Positions 29,307 to 41,136 of a stretch of DNA of 64,000 bases are shown in pieces. Source of the stretch: Bacillus massilinigeriensis. Its GTDB lineage: Bacteria > Bacillota > Bacilli > Bacillales > Cytobacillaceae. Numbering within the stretch: the stretch's first letter is position 1; every line of letters begins with the position of its first letter. The stretch spans positions 2,923,601 through 2,987,600 of the forward strand of contig NZ_LT630337.1 in NCBI RefSeq assembly GCF_900117315.1, in the 5' to 3' direction. Position numbers and translations under genes: made by a program. The notes under the pieces are model-generated. The model did no database searches and was not told the DNA's origin. It saw only the letters and a program-made list of their open reading frames with translations.

Positions 29307-29356
29307 AAAAAAAGAACCCCCTTTCATCTCATGTTTATGAGATAAGAGAGGGTTCT
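29307..29356 (-). terminator. Terminator hairpin overlapping the yqfC ribosome binding site
   Basis: Outer stem AGAACCC/GGGTTCT, inner stem ATCTCAT/ATGAGAT with a 4-base loop, then T7 on the minus strand ending at the yqfC start codon. It should end transcripts from the nfeD-floA operon and hide the yqfC ribosome binding site in read-through RNA. Confidence 0.75.
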
Positions 29357-29375
29357 AGCACTTATTTTTTATCAA

Positions 29376-29867
29376 TCATCTATTGCGAATATATCGACTT
29401 CCTTGATATACCCGGTGACGATTTTTTGCTCTTGGAGGTCCAAGAATTTCAGACCAAACAATTGCATCTATTATCTTATTTTCATCTAATGGCTGTTGAC
29501 TAGGACTAAGTTGATTTTTTTCAGCCTTTTTCTTTATCAGCTCAGTCTTTCGTTCTATTTTCTCCATTTGTTCCTTATAATCGTTGATTTTAGATATTGA
29601 TTCTTCTTTAACTTCATCATATTTTGCCAAATCATCAATATAAGTTTTTTTTGGTGTTTTCACCTTTTTTTGGGTGGAGATTTCTGTTTGAACAACTTCC
29701 TTCAATTCTTGCATTGATTTTTGTAAAGGCTTAGGTATATTCTGTCTCCTACGACTTTGCTTTTGGTTCGATCCTTTTTTTTCTGGTTCCTTTCCCTTTT
29801 TAAAAAGGGAGGATATAATCCCCAAAATGATGATAAGAATAATTGGGTTCTCAAATAAAACTCTCAT
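29376..29867 (-). CDS. Small membrane-anchored protein downstream of floA (YqfB position)
   Basis: 163 residues. A hydrophobic helix at residues 7-20 (NPIILIIILGIISSLF) anchors it; the rest is highly charged and Lys/Glu-rich with a likely coiled coil (about 85-125). It occupies the place of B. subtilis yqfB after floA, but I cannot show homology by eye. GGAGTG precedes the ATG. It is the last gene of the nfeD-floA operon and may work with the flotillin scaffold; that is inference. Confidence 0.7.
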   Translation of the reverse strand: MRVLFENPIILIIILGIISSLFKKGKEPEKKGSNQKQSRRRQNIPKPLQKSMQELKEVVQTEISTQKKVKTPKKTYIDDLAKYDEVKEESISKINDYKEQMEKIERKTELIKKKAEKNQLSPSQQPLDENKIIDAIVWSEILGPPRAKNRHRVYQGSRYIRNR

Positions 29868-29913
29868 AAGGCTTCACTCCCTTCAAGGGGCCAAGATAAG
29901 CTTCAGTATGACA

Positions 29914-30897
29914 TCACTTATTATTTTCATCATTGATTTTACCAATGGAGTCACGCATATCTGTATCAGCAGAAATATTTTGGATATTCATGTAGTCCAT
30001 GACACCCATATTTCCTGAACGTAGGGCCTCAGCCATGGCAAGTGGTACAGTTGCCTCTGCCTCTACCACTTTTGCTCTCATTTCTTCCACTTGGGCTTTC
30101 ATTTCCTGCTCTTTTGCGACGGCCATCGCCCTGCGTTCCTCTGCTTTTGCTTGGGCAATCTTCTTATCTGCTTCAGCTTGGTCCGTTTGCAGCATCGCTC
30201 CAATATTTTTACCGATATCTACATCAGCAATATCAATGGATAATATTTCAAAAGCTGTACCTGCATCCAAACCTTTTGATAATACGGTTTGTGAAATCAT
30301 ATCAGGGTTTTCTAGTACTTTTTTATGGTCAGCTGAAGACCCAATTGTAGATACAATACCTTCCCCAACACGGGCAACGACTGTTTCCTCTCCAGCTCCA
30401 CCAACTAATCGATCAATATTTGCACGAACAGTGATTCTTGCCTTTGCCTTCATTTCTATTCCATCCATGGCAACACCCGCAATAAATGGTGTTTCAATTA
30501 CTTTAGGGTTTACACTCATTTGCACAGCTTCTAATACATCACGACCTGCTAAGTCGATGGCTGCGCAGCGTTCGAAGGTTAATTCAATATTTGCACGGTG
30601 GGCTGCAATTAGAGCATTGACTACTCTATCTACATTCCCTCCAGCGAGATAGTGACTTTCTAATTGGTTAGTCGTTACATTTAGACCTGCTTTATGTGCC
30701 TTAATTAAAGGATTGATTACACGACTTGGAATCACTCGACGTAACCTCATACCAATTAGTGTGAAAATGGAAACCCTAACACCGGCTGCTAGAGCGGAAA
30801 TCCATAGCATAACAGGAACAAAGGTAAATAGAATTGCTAATAATATAATCCCAACAACAATTGCGATTAAGAGTAAAGCCGTACCAGCTGTTATCAT
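29914..30897 (-). CDS. floA: Flotillin-like protein FloA
   Basis: 327 residues. An N-terminal hydrophobic region (about 3-50) inserts in the membrane. The SPFH-like domain follows ([27 protein letters not shown]) and the C-terminal Glu/Ala-rich coiled coil ([21 protein letters not shown] split by charged residues) drives oligomerisation. FloA organises membrane microdomains. Its ATG overlaps the nfeD stop (TAATG). It belongs to a SigW-type envelope stress operon. Confidence 0.95.
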   Translation of the reverse strand: MITAGTALLLIAIVVGIILLAILFTFVPVMLWISALAAGVRVSIFTLIGMRLRRVIPSRVINPLIKAHKAGLNVTTNQLESHYLAGGNVDRVVNALIAAHRANIELTFERCAAIDLAGRDVLEAVQMSVNPKVIETPFIAGVAMDGIEMKAKARITVRANIDRLVGGAGEETVVARVGEGIVSTIGSSADHKKVLENPDMISQTVLSKGLDAGTAFEILSIDIADVDIGKNIGAMLQTDQAEADKKIAQAKAEERRAMAVAKEQEMKAQVEEMRAKVVEAEATVPLAMAEALRSGNMGVMDYMNIQNISADTDMRDSIGKINDENNK

Positions 30898-32237
30898 TAT
30901 TTATCCTCCTCTTTCATTTCATTTGAAGTTATTTCTCTTACAACAATTTTTGCGCCTTCGACCTTTATAACCTTTATTTTTGCTGATTTTTGAATAAAGT
31001 TCCCTTCACTGACGACATCAATTCTTTCATCGCCAATGACAACTGTTCCTGCAGGTCTTAGAGCGGTAAGCGCATAACCCTCTAAGCCAATGAGATCCGT
31101 TCGGTTAATATTGGAGACATATCCTTCTTCCGTATTCGTTGAGTCGGTTAAGATTATTTTTTTAAAGAGCTTCATTTTTTTACCAAACACCTTTACCATT
31201 AGAATCGAAAAGATCATCGAAATGCCAATCGCAATTAATAATGAGATACCCATATGAATAACATTATCCGATGCGAGAAAGAAGCTTGTTATGATCGCAC
31301 CAGCTCCCAAAACACCCGTAATGCCACCAGGAACAAAAAATTCTAATATGATGAGACCAATTCCTAGAATAAATAATATTATGGTTTCAAATCCAGCGAG
31401 TCCTGCCACAAGATGTCCATAGAAAAAGAGCATTAAGGAGGATAATCCCATAATTCCAGGGATACCAAAGCCGGGTGAGTAGAGCTCTACTACAAGGCCG
31501 AGACTCCCGATAGTGAGTAGAATTGGAATCACTACTGGATTTGTAATGAAACGAGCAATCTTTTCTGCAAAGCTTTCATCTAAATGGCGTATATCAGCAT
31601 CCTTTAATCCAAGGTGCTGAATTAAGGAATCAAGATTTTCATATGTTCCTTCAGAATATCCTACATCCAATGCCTGGTCTGATGTTAAGGTCAGTAATTT
31701 TCCTTTTGGTGCTCCTAATTTCGGAAGATCGACCTCTTCATCTGCCATTGCTAATGCATAGATGGGATTTCTTCCACTTTGCTTCGCTGCACTTTGCATT
31801 GCCGCAAACCAGTAAGATTCCGCCTTTTTTCCTGCAGTATTTCCTTCTTGGTCAATGATGGCCGCTGATCCCATTGTTGCACCAGGAGTCATATAAATTT
31901 CATCTGTATTAAGAGCGATATATGCTCCTGCAGATAATGCTTGCTTATTTACAAATGAAACGGTTTTTAACTCTGTCGATGATAATAGCTTACCAATTTG
32001 CCCAGCTGCATCTACTGCACCCCCAGGAGTATTAATATCAAAAATAATCGCTTGGGCGTGTTCTTCCTCAGCAGTTTTAACTGCGCGATTTAAAAAAGCA
32101 TATAATCCCTTTTCTACCGTATCTTCAACAGGAACGACATATACGACATCTCCATCTGCAGAACTGTCTGAAGGAAATAAGACAACCAATAGGGGAAGTA
32201 ACAATGCAAAGGATAGGATGAATCGCTTAAGCTTCAC
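30897..32237 (-). CDS. yqeZ: NfeD-family protein (YqeZ), membrane-bound ClpP-class protease
   Basis: 446 residues from a GTG with GGAGGGTT. A signal sequence (about 1-27, [19 protein letters not shown]) precedes a ClpP-like serine protease domain: [10 protein letters not shown] near 70, catalytic Ser in SAGAYIAL near 103 and Lys in the [12 protein letters not shown] region. Four membrane helices follow (about 235-345), then an NfeDC OB-fold domain. It is paired with floA and may process or load its partner. A SigW-type promoter lies 34 bp upstream. Confidence 0.92.
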   Translation of the reverse strand: MKLKRFILSFALLLPLLVVLFPSDSSADGDVVYVVPVEDTVEKGLYAFLNRAVKTAEEEHAQAIIFDINTPGGAVDAAGQIGKLLSSTELKTVSFVNKQALSAGAYIALNTDEIYMTPGATMGSAAIIDQEGNTAGKKAESYWFAAMQSAAKQSGRNPIYALAMADEEVDLPKLGAPKGKLLTLTSDQALDVGYSEGTYENLDSLIQHLGLKDADIRHLDESFAEKIARFITNPVVIPILLTIGSLGLVVELYSPGFGIPGIMGLSSLMLFFYGHLVAGLAGFETIILFILGIGLIILEFFVPGGITGVLGAGAIITSFFLASDNVIHMGISLLIAIGISMIFSILMVKVFGKKMKLFKKIILTDSTNTEEGYVSNINRTDLIGLEGYALTALRPAGTVVIGDERIDVVSEGNFIQKSAKIKVIKVEGAKIVVREITSNEMKEEDK

Positions 32238-32270
32238 TTGAACCCTCCTTTCAAACGTTCATATGAGTGA

Positions 32271-32297
32271 TACGGATGATAGCGTTAAATAGTTTCA
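32271..32297 (-). promoter_or_regulatory. SigW-type promoter of yqeZ-floA
   Basis: On the minus strand TGAAAC, 17 bases, CGTA. Both boxes are exact to the ECF SigW consensus; spacing is one base longer than the usual 16. In B. subtilis the yqeZ-yqfA-yqfB operon is SigW-dependent. Confidence 0.65.
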
Positions 32298-32384
32298 TTA
32301 ATATCATAACAGTTGAAACGGGATAGTGAAACACAATGAATAGGGGAAGAGAAATATATGTTCAATCCATGTCTATGTAATATT

Positions 32385-32415
32385 AAAGGCCGAAAGCTAT
32401 GTGCTTACGGCCTTT
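32385..32415 (-). terminator. Terminator of rpsU-yqeY
   Basis: AAAGGCCGAAAGC pairs with GCTTACGGCCTTT, one mismatch, loop of 5. The following T-run is weak. Confidence 0.7.
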
Positions 32416-32426
32416 ACCAATATTAA

Positions 32427-32870
32427 TTATGAAAGGTGTTGTTGTACAAGTTTATTTATAAGTGATCCGTCTGCTTTTCCTTTAACTTTTGGCATAATAG
32501 CAGCCATCACTTTACCCATTTCAGCTTTACTTGAAGCGCCCGTTTCAGTAATCGTTAGTTTAACAATTTCTGATATTTCTTCTTCTGTTAACTGTTTAGG
32601 CAAATAGAATTCAACATGCTGTAATTCAGTGCGAATTTTTTCGGCAAGGTCCTCGCGTCCTGCCTTTTCAAATTCATGGAGGGAGTCCTTGCGTTGTTTT
32701 ACTTCGCGAGAAAGGACAGTTAACTCCTCATCTTCAGATAGGTCATGACCAGCTTTGATCGCTTCGTTTTGAATAGAAGCTTTAACCATCCGAATAACTG
32801 AGAGTTTATCTTTTTCTTTGTTTTTCATCGCTTGTTTTATATCATTATTTAAACGCTCGAGAAGACTCAA
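32427..32870 (-). CDS. yqeY: YqeY (GatB/YqeY-domain) protein
   Basis: 147 residues, all helical, YqeY family ([28 protein letters not shown] region split over two helices; [25 protein letters not shown] near 110). It resembles the tail domain of GatB and is thought to bind tRNA; the role is not defined. TTG start at 32870, with AGAGGGTG seven bases upstream. It follows rpsU by 16 bp, as in other Bacillaceae. Confidence 0.93.
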   Translation of the reverse strand: MSLLERLNNDIKQAMKNKEKDKLSVIRMVKASIQNEAIKAGHDLSEDEELTVLSREVKQRKDSLHEFEKAGREDLAEKIRTELQHVEFYLPKQLTEEEISEIVKLTITETGASSKAEMGKVMAAIMPKVKGKADGSLINKLVQQHLS

Positions 32871-32886
32871 TAAAATACACCCTCTC

Positions 32887-33060
32887 TTACCACTTACGTT
32901 TTCTAGCTGCTTCTGACTTTTTCTTACGTTTTACACTAGGTTTTTCGTAGAATTCGCGCTTTCTAGCTTCTTGTATAGTACCTGACTTAGATACAGTACG
33001 TTTAAAGCGACGAAGAGCATCTTCAAGCGATTCGTTTTTACGAACGACGGTTTTAGACAT
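32887..33060 (-). CDS. rpsU: 30S ribosomal protein S21
   Basis: 57 residues from the ATG at 33060 ([19 protein letters not shown]), ending in the basic tail [12 protein letters not shown]. Length and composition are exactly those of S21. The frame is open to 33090, but GGGAGGGAAAG fits the start at 33060. A strong SigA promoter lies 65 bp upstream. It is cotranscribed with yqeY. Confidence 0.97.
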   Translation of the reverse strand: MSKTVVRKNESLEDALRRFKRTVSKSGTIQEARKREFYEKPSVKRKKKSEAARKRKW

Positions 33061-33123
33061 TCTCTTTCCCTCCCTCCGAACACAACACACTTACACCATA
33101 CACGGATAACCATGTACTTGACA

Positions 33124-33152
33124 ATTATAATATAACAGTGAAACAAGGTCAA
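33124..33152 (-). promoter_or_regulatory. SigA promoter of rpsU-yqeY
   Basis: On the minus strand TTGACC, 17 bases, a perfect TATAAT. One of the best promoter matches in the window, as expected for a ribosomal protein gene. Confidence 0.75.
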
Positions 33153-33213
33153 CTGTAATATACCAGTGTATGTGTACTTTTAAAAAGTATAAATATATTG
33201 AATTATCCAAGAT

Positions 33214-33882
33214 TTAATAATCCGAATTAGAAGTAAGCCCTTTAACAATTGCAACTCCTGAGCTTGCACCTATACGCGTGGCACCTGCTTTAATCATTTC
33301 CGATGCGTCATGGCTACTTCTCACTCCACCCGATGCCTTGACCCCAATATCTGGACCAACTGTTTTTCTCATTAATGCGATATCCTCGATTGTTGCGCCA
33401 CCAGTAGAAAATCCAGTAGATGTCTTAACAAAATCTGCCCCTGCTTTTACTGCTAGCTTACAGGCAAGAACCTTTTCATCATCTGTTAAAAGGGATGTCT
33501 CAATGATCACCTTAAGTATTGCTTTACCTTTAGCAGCATCTACAACTGCTTTTATATCCTTTTCCACTAATTCGCTATTTCCCTCTTTTAAGGCACCAAC
33601 ATTTATAACCATATCTACTTCTGTTGCCCCATTTTCAATTGCATTTTTTGTTTCAAACGCTTTGGTTTCTGATGTAGTGGCTCCTAGAGGAAAGCCAATG
33701 ACCGTGCATACCTTGACATCACTTCCTGATAGCTTTTCCGAGGAAAGCTTCACCCAGGTTGGATTTACACATACAGACGCAAAGGAATATTCCTTTGCTT
33801 CCTCACAAAGTTTTTCAATTTGATTTTTCGTAGCATCTGCTTTTAGTAGAGTATGATCAATCATTTTTGCCATATTGTCCAT
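33214..33882 (-). CDS. deoC: Deoxyribose-phosphate aldolase
   Basis: 222 residues from the ATG at 33882, seven bases after GGAG; in-frame ATGs further upstream lack spacing. It cleaves 2-deoxyribose 5-phosphate into acetaldehyde and glyceraldehyde 3-phosphate in deoxynucleoside catabolism. Motifs are [33 protein letters not shown], Schiff-base Lys in [15 protein letters not shown] near 150 and GVKASGGVR near 180. It stands alone, not beside other deo genes. Confidence 0.95.
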   Translation of the reverse strand: MDNMAKMIDHTLLKADATKNQIEKLCEEAKEYSFASVCVNPTWVKLSSEKLSGSDVKVCTVIGFPLGATTSETKAFETKNAIENGATEVDMVINVGALKEGNSELVEKDIKAVVDAAKGKAILKVIIETSLLTDDEKVLACKLAVKAGADFVKTSTGFSTGGATIEDIALMRKTVGPDIGVKASGGVRSSHDASEMIKAGATRIGASSGVAIVKGLTSNSDY

Positions 33883-33981
33883 CTTCATTCTCCAATCTAT
33901 GACAGGGTTATTTATCATTTATCTATGTGCCTTCTCTATTTTTAGTATATCCAAACAACCAACGAAAGGAGGCATAAAAAA

Positions 33982-34036
33982 ACTGTCAAGAATGTCATTC
34001 CCGATTAGATCCCGAGAATATAAAATTCTTGACAGT
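33982..34036 (-). terminator. Terminator after mtaB
   Basis: ACTGTCAAGAAT pairs perfectly with ATTCTTGACAGT, with further inner pairing, and a T7 tract on the minus strand. It ends the long hrcA heat-shock operon. Confidence 0.88.
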
Positions 34037-34046
34037 CTATTTAAGA

Positions 34047-35399
34047 TTAAATGATGGCTTCCTTCATTTCAGGTTTATCATCCATTACCTTGACAAATTG
34101 CCCTTCATTATAAGGATACCCAGCCTTTATGACTTTTACCTTTACGATTTTCCCAATCATATCCTCTGTTCCAGGAAAAACAACCTTTAAATAATTATCT
34201 GTATATCCTTCATAAAGGCCGCTATCTGGATTATCTTTAAAACGTTCTTCTGGAATGACTTCTAGAGACTCTTCCTCAAACTGAGAAGCATATTCCTTTG
34301 CAAGCTGATCAGAGAGTTCAATTAGACGGTGAACTCGTTCATTTTTTACCTCTTCATCCACTTGATTTTCCATTCTTGCAGCTGGAGTTCCAGTACGCTT
34401 AGAATAAGGGAATACGTGCAGCTCAGAAAACTTATGCTCCTTAATAAAGTTATAGGTTTCCATAAATTCTTCTTCCGTTTCCCCTGGGAATCCGACAATA
34501 ACATCTGAAGTTATTGCAAGGCCAGGTAGAGCCTTTTTAAGCAGATTTAATCTTTCTGCGAAAAATTCCATTGTGTATTTTCTACGCATTCTTTTTAAGA
34601 CAGAGTTTGAACCTGATTGAATTGGAATATGCAAATGTCTAACAATCATTTTTGATTGGTTAATCACTTCTATCACTTCATCGGATATTTGGCTGGCTTC
34701 TATGGAGGAAATTCTAATTCGTTTTAAGCCTTTTACATTTGCCTCGAGATCCCTAAGTAGTGCAGCGAGGTTGTAATCCTTCATGTCTTCACCATAACCA
34801 CCTGTATGAATGCCTGTTAATACAATTTCTTTATAACCAGCATCAACTAGAGCTTGAGCTTGTCTGATGACCTCTTCTGGATCTCTTGATCTCATAAGAC
34901 CTCTTGCCCAAGGAATAATACAGAAAGTACAGAAGTTATTACAGCCTTCTTGAATTTTTAATGATGCACGAGTACGATCTGTAAAAGATGGAACATCAAG
35001 CTCCTCATATACACGGTTTTTCATGATATTCCCTACAGCATTGATAGGCTGGCGCTCATTTTTATATTGTTCAATATAATCAAGCATTTTCACACGATCT
35101 TGAGTACCAACAACAACGTCCACTCCTGGAATCGCTAGAATTTCTGCTGGAGAGGTTTGTGCGTAGCATCCTGTTACACATACAACTGCATCCGGATTTT
35201 TGCGAATCGCACGACGGATTACTTGGCGACTCTTTTTATCACCTGTATTTGTTACCGTACATGTATTGATTACATAAACATCTGAAGTAGATTCGAAGTC
35301 TACTCGATCATAACCGTTTTCCTTAAATAATTGCCAAATAGCTTCTGTTTCATAGTGGTTCACTTTACAACCTAATGTATGGAATGCAACTGTTGGCAT
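34047..35399 (-). CDS. mtaB: tRNA threonylcarbamoyladenosine(37) methylthiotransferase
   Basis: 450 residues from the ATG at 35399 with GAGGTG. MtaB (YqeV) adds methylthio to t6A37 in tRNAs reading ANN codons. The N-terminal MTTase domain has three cluster cysteines (HTLGCKVN, NTCTVT, VTGCYAQ). The radical-SAM motif CNNFCTFCIIP is near 152 and a TRAM domain closes the C-terminus. It follows rsmE in the hrcA operon. Confidence 0.95.
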   Translation of the reverse strand: MPTVAFHTLGCKVNHYETEAIWQLFKENGYDRVDFESTSDVYVINTCTVTNTGDKKSRQVIRRAIRKNPDAVVCVTGCYAQTSPAEILAIPGVDVVVGTQDRVKMLDYIEQYKNERQPINAVGNIMKNRVYEELDVPSFTDRTRASLKIQEGCNNFCTFCIIPWARGLMRSRDPEEVIRQAQALVDAGYKEIVLTGIHTGGYGEDMKDYNLAALLRDLEANVKGLKRIRISSIEASQISDEVIEVINQSKMIVRHLHIPIQSGSNSVLKRMRRKYTMEFFAERLNLLKKALPGLAITSDVIVGFPGETEEEFMETYNFIKEHKFSELHVFPYSKRTGTPAARMENQVDEEVKNERVHRLIELSDQLAKEYASQFEEESLEVIPEERFKDNPDSGLYEGYTDNYLKVVFPGTEDMIGKIVKVKVIKAGYPYNEGQFVKVMDDKPEMKEAII

Positions 35400-35404
35400 A
35401 TATT

Positions 35405-36151
35405 TCACCTCATTAATTCAAAATGGTACGAAACAGCTGATAGTACGTATAATGGTGCTGTTTCAGTTCTTAATATTCTAGGTCCTAGTCCACAAGACAT
35501 AAACCCGTTTTCTCTTAGAAGAGAAACCTCTTCTTCCGTTAATCCACCTTCTGGACCAAAAACAATAATTAGGGATTGTCCTTCTTGCATTTTCTCTAAA
35601 ACATTAGCAAGAATAGATACTTCCCCTTGTTTTGCATCCTCTTCATAGGCAATCAATTTATAGTCAAATTTGATTGAAGCTTCCAATAGCAATTTCAAAC
35701 TATTTGGGTGTTCTACGACAGGTATGTGGCTACGGTGAGATTGTTCAGCAGCTTCCTTAGCGATTTTTTGCCATCTCTCAACCTTCTTAGCAGACTTTTT
35801 CTCATCCCATTTGACTACGGAGCGAGCTGCAGTAAAAGGGATAAACTTATCTGCTCCAAGCTCTGTTCCTTTTTGGATAACCCATTCAAGTTTATCCCCT
35901 TTAGGCAGTCCGCTCGCAATGGTAACCTTTATTGGAAGCTCAGAAGTCCCTTCTACCCATTTTACAACGTTTGCTATGACGTTTTCACCGGTAATTTCTG
36001 CAATTGAACAAACCGCACTTCTTCCATCAAGAGTGGTACAGAGTATTTGGTCATTATCTTTTAATCTCATCACCCTCGTAATATGATGATGATCTTCACC
36101 TGTAATAATAAATTGCTCTCCAATACATTCCTTCACAAAATACCGTTGCAT
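35405..36151 (-). CDS. rsmE: 16S rRNA (uracil(1498)-N3)-methyltransferase
   Basis: 248 residues from the ATG at 36151, which has GAGGTG six bases upstream. N-terminal PUA-like domain (HHHITRVMRLKDNDQI) and SPOUT methyltransferase domain with the trefoil-knot signature IIVFGPEGGLTEEEVSLL near 190 and LGPRILRTETAPLYVLSAV near 222. Part of the hrcA-dnaK-dnaJ-prmA-rsmE-mtaB operon; a hairpin separates it from prmA. Confidence 0.95.
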   Translation of the reverse strand: MQRYFVKECIGEQFIITGEDHHHITRVMRLKDNDQILCTTLDGRSAVCSIAEITGENVIANVVKWVEGTSELPIKVTIASGLPKGDKLEWVIQKGTELGADKFIPFTAARSVVKWDEKKSAKKVERWQKIAKEAAEQSHRSHIPVVEHPNSLKLLLEASIKFDYKLIAYEEDAKQGEVSILANVLEKMQEGQSLIIVFGPEGGLTEEEVSLLRENGFMSCGLGPRILRTETAPLYVLSAVSYHFELMR

Positions 36152-36191
36152 CGGGTACACCTCTTTTTCCTCGTACATCATGATAAATTGA

Positions 36192-36228
36192 AAAAAGGGG
36201 ATTGTTCAGATCATGAAATCCCCCTTTT
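36192..36228 (-). terminator. Hairpin between prmA and rsmE
   Basis: AAAAAGGGGATT pairs with AATCCCCCTTTT with an inner TTCA/TGAA pair, and TTTTTT on the minus strand. It sits within the operon, 6 bp after prmA and 40 bp before rsmE, so it may act as a partial terminator that lowers rsmE-mtaB expression. Confidence 0.75.
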
Positions 36229-36234
36229 AGTTCA

Positions 36235-37173
36235 TTATTTTCTTTTTGCTAATAATGCAACCCAATCTTCCATTTGAATCGTTTCCACGATGTCAAAGCC
36301 TGCCTGAATGATGGCTTCCTTTACTTCTTCCTTCTTTTTTTGAATAATCCCCGAAGCAATAAAGTATCCATCCTTTTTCACTACTCTTGCCACATCATCG
36401 GTAAAGCGTAAGATTACTTCCGCTAAGATATTAGCAACAACAACATCAACCGTATCATTGATTCCATCTAGTAAATTATTTTGTGAAACGCTCACTCGTT
36501 CATGGACCTTGTTCAGTTTAATATTAAGTCTAGCTGACTGAACAGCTACCTCATCTAAATCCAATGCCTTAATGGATGAAGCTCCGAGTAGTGCAGCAGC
36601 AATACTCAATACTCCTGACCCCGTCCCAACGTCTATCACCTTATCGCCCTTTTTAATTGTTCTTTCAAGGGCTTGAATACACATGACCGTTGTTGGGTGT
36701 GTTCCAGTTCCAAAAGCCATGCCTGGATCCAACTCGATAATTAATTCATCACTATTCACCGGAACGTAATTCTCCCATGTTGGGACAATTGTAAATCGTT
36801 CAGAGATCTTCACCGGATTATAATATTTTTTCCAAGCAGTAGCCCATTCTTCTTCATTTACTTCACTAAGCGTTACTAGATTTCGTCCAATATCAATATT
36901 AAATAAAGGTAAATTATTAATCGCTTGTTTAATTTCCTCGACCGTTTCACCAAGAAAACTATTAACTGGAAGATAAGCTTTAATCATAACTCCCTCATCA
37001 GGGTAGTCATCTGGATTGAGTTGGTAGATTTCTCCGAATTGATCTTCTCTTTCCTTCTGTAATTCCAAGGGATCCTCAATCACTACTCCACTTGCACCAG
37101 CCTCATGCAGGATATTAGAAATAGGCTCAACCGCTTCATTTGTTGTATGAATACCAATTTCAGACCATTTCAT
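36235..37173 (-). CDS. prmA: Ribosomal protein L11 methyltransferase
   Basis: 312 residues. PrmA trimethylates lysines of L11 using SAM. The N-terminal substrate-binding domain (about 1-100) is followed by the Rossmann methyltransferase with [10 protein letters not shown] near 150, [19 protein letters not shown] near 178 and the NPPF-like [11 protein letters not shown] near 245. It follows dnaJ by 20 bp, the usual Bacillus arrangement. Confidence 0.96.
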   Translation of the reverse strand: MKWSEIGIHTTNEAVEPISNILHEAGASGVVIEDPLELQKEREDQFGEIYQLNPDDYPDEGVMIKAYLPVNSFLGETVEEIKQAINNLPLFNIDIGRNLVTLSEVNEEEWATAWKKYYNPVKISERFTIVPTWENYVPVNSDELIIELDPGMAFGTGTHPTTVMCIQALERTIKKGDKVIDVGTGSGVLSIAAALLGASSIKALDLDEVAVQSARLNIKLNKVHERVSVSQNNLLDGINDTVDVVVANILAEVILRFTDDVARVVKKDGYFIASGIIQKKKEEVKEAIIQAGFDIVETIQMEDWVALLAKRK

Positions 37174-37192
37174 TTTCTACCAACTCCATTTC

Positions 37193-38323
37193 TTAGTCGC
37201 CTTTAAAAGCTCTTTTTACCTTTGAGAAAAATCCTTCTTCATTCTCCCCTTGTGGCACAGGTCCACTTATTTCTGCAAATTCTCGAAGCAATTGCTTTTG
37301 ATTTTCTGAAAGTTTTGTTGGAGTGATTATTTTAACGATAATATGTTGATCTCCAACTCCATATCCTCTAACATTCGGAACCCCTTTTCCTTTTAAACGG
37401 AATTTCGTCCCGGTTTGGGTACCAGCAGGAATTTTCAATTTCACTTTTCCATGAAGTGTTGGTACCTCCACTTCGTCACCTAAAGCCGCCTGAACAAACG
37501 TTATCGGCATTTCACAATATATATCGTCGCCGTCTCGTTCAAAAAATTCGTGACTTATCACATGGAAGACGACATATAGGTCTCCTGATGGACCGCCATT
37601 TACTCCAGGTTCACCTTGACCAGCTACCCTTAATTGTTGGCCATCATCAATACCTGCAGGAATTTTCACATGGATTTTACGACGTTTTTTCACACTGCCC
37701 GTACCACCACATGTTGTACACTTTTCCTTTATTTCCTTACCTGTGCCATGACAATAATGACAAGTACGGCGGTTTACAATTTTTCCAAATGGTGTATTTT
37801 GCTCTACGTTTATTTGACCGGAGCCTTTACAATGCTTACATGTCTCAGGCTTTGTACCAGGTTTAGCACCAGAGCCCTTACAAGTATCACAAGTTTCCTC
37901 CCTTGGGATTTCTATATCTGTTTCTTTCCCAAATACAGCCTCCTCAAAGGAAATCGTCATCGTATATTGTAAATCAGCTCCCTGTCTTGGTGCATTCGGA
38001 TCTCGTCGTCTAGATCCACCACCAAAGAAGGTACTGAAAATATCTTCAAATCCACCGAATCCACCAAAATCTCCTCCGCCACCAAATCCTCCAAAACCTT
38101 GGTTCGGATCGGTATGGCCGAATTGATCATAATGAGCTCTTTTTTGATCATCACTTAGAACCTCATAGGCCTCTTTAACTTCTTTAAACTTTTCATCAGC
38201 ATCAGGTTCTTTATTTATATCTGGGTGATATTTCTTTGAAAGCTGACGATATGCCTTTTTTATTTCATCCTTGGTCGCACCTTTACTCACACCAAGGACT
38301 TCATAGTAATCCCTTTTACTCAT
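37193..38323 (-). CDS. dnaJ: Chaperone protein DnaJ
   Basis: 376 residues. DnaJ delivers clients to DnaK and stimulates its ATPase. The J domain (1-70) carries HPD in KKYHPDIN. A Gly/Phe-rich linker follows ([15 protein letters not shown], about 75-95). Four CxxCxGxG zinc motifs are present at about 145-205 ([32 protein letters not shown]). The C-terminal substrate domains complete the type I form. Confidence 0.98.
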   Translation of the reverse strand: MSKRDYYEVLGVSKGATKDEIKKAYRQLSKKYHPDINKEPDADEKFKEVKEAYEVLSDDQKRAHYDQFGHTDPNQGFGGFGGGGDFGGFGGFEDIFSTFFGGGSRRRDPNAPRQGADLQYTMTISFEEAVFGKETDIEIPREETCDTCKGSGAKPGTKPETCKHCKGSGQINVEQNTPFGKIVNRRTCHYCHGTGKEIKEKCTTCGGTGSVKKRRKIHVKIPAGIDDGQQLRVAGQGEPGVNGGPSGDLYVVFHVISHEFFERDGDDIYCEMPITFVQAALGDEVEVPTLHGKVKLKIPAGTQTGTKFRLKGKGVPNVRGYGVGDQHIIVKIITPTKLSENQKQLLREFAEISGPVPQGENEEGFFSKVKRAFKGD

Positions 38324-38358
38324 GATTACTCACTCCCCGCTACATTCACATAAAGGTT

Positions 38359-38388
38359 ATTGTAACATTCCCATGTAATATCACGCAA
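38359..38388 (-). promoter_or_regulatory. Candidate internal promoter of dnaJ
   Basis: On the minus strand TTGCGT, 18 bases, TACAAT. It lies between a hairpin after dnaK and the dnaJ start. An internal dnaJ promoter is known in B. subtilis. Confidence 0.4.
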
Positions 38389-38471
38389 TAAGCAGGTTTC
38401 TCCTTTCCCTGTTGAATAAAAAACTGCTAGTACATGATCGATAATAAATCAGTCCAAAAGGAATGACGAAA

Positions 38472-38501
38472 GAAAAAGCCAAGTCAATTGATGACCTGAC
38501 T
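38472..38501 (-). terminator. Hairpin after dnaK
   Basis: AGTCAGGTCA pairs with TTGACTTGGCT allowing G-U pairs, followed by TTTTT on the minus strand. Located 30 bp after the dnaK stop. Likely a partial terminator or processing site that sets dnaK above dnaJ. Confidence 0.6.
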
Positions 38502-38532
38502 TTTACTCTCATGATGGAAGATAAAGTAATGA

Positions 38533-40395
<1,863 letters not shown>

Positions 40396-41013
40396 CTATT
40401 GACTTACTTTGACCATTGATGGACGGATTACCCGGTCCTTCAATAAATAACCTTTTTGAAATTCTTCTACGACCATATTGGATTCAAAATTAGGATCCTC
40501 TACTGTCATTACTGCTTGGTGAAGATTCGGATCGAATTCCTTCCCAACAGCTTCTATAGGTTCACAGCCTTCATTTTTCAATGCGGTAAGTAGACTGCGA
40601 TAAACCATTTCCATACCTTGTAATAAAGATTTGGACTGTTCATTATCAGCATTCATTGATAACGCTCTTTCAAAGTTATCAATTGCAGGTAGCATATCAT
40701 TGATTAAATTTTGTGCTCTATATTTTTGAGCGGCTTCAAAATCGAGCTTTGAACGACGTCTTGAGTTATCAAAATCCGCCTGTAATCTCAAATAACGATT
40801 ATCCGCATTTTCTAGCTTCGCTTCAAGCTCCGCAATTTTTTCATTTGCCTCTTGTAATTGAGCTTCAAAGGAAATTGGATTTTCTTCCTCTATTGTTTCT
40901 TCTGAAGTTATCTCCTCGTCAAACACTTTCTCTATGTTTTCTTCCATATTCTCATCTACTTGATTAGGAGTATCTACTACTTCTTCTGTTTGCATTTGTT
41001 TTTCATCTGCCAA
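40396..41013 (-). CDS. grpE: Nucleotide exchange factor GrpE
   Basis: 205 residues. An acidic, variable N-terminal 45 residues precede a long coiled coil ([20 protein letters not shown], about 48-100) and the C-terminal beta domain with [20 protein letters not shown] and [18 protein letters not shown]. GrpE exchanges ADP on DnaK. It sits between hrcA and dnaK. Confidence 0.96.
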   Translation of the reverse strand: MADEKQMQTEEVVDTPNQVDENMEENIEKVFDEEITSEETIEEENPISFEAQLQEANEKIAELEAKLENADNRYLRLQADFDNSRRRSKLDFEAAQKYRAQNLINDMLPAIDNFERALSMNADNEQSKSLLQGMEMVYRSLLTALKNEGCEPIEAVGKEFDPNLHQAVMTVEDPNFESNMVVEEFQKGYLLKDRVIRPSMVKVSQ

Positions 41014-41136
41014 CTAACTCACCTCCCTTTAAATATCGAACATTACATCCACCTAAAATATATACATTAGTGCTGCATAAAACACAAGGGAAAAGGGATG
41101 GAATGAATTTTCCACCCTTAATCAATATTTCCACCA

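Noticed and set aside
29999-30652. 217-codon plus-strand ORF opposite floA
   Set aside because: It is the Ala/Ser-rich mirror of the floA coding strand, as often seen opposite Ala/Glu-rich coiled coils. floA is full length and in an operon.
33278-33823. 181-codon plus-strand ORF opposite deoC
   Set aside because: Antisense shadow of a complete, motif-bearing deoC.
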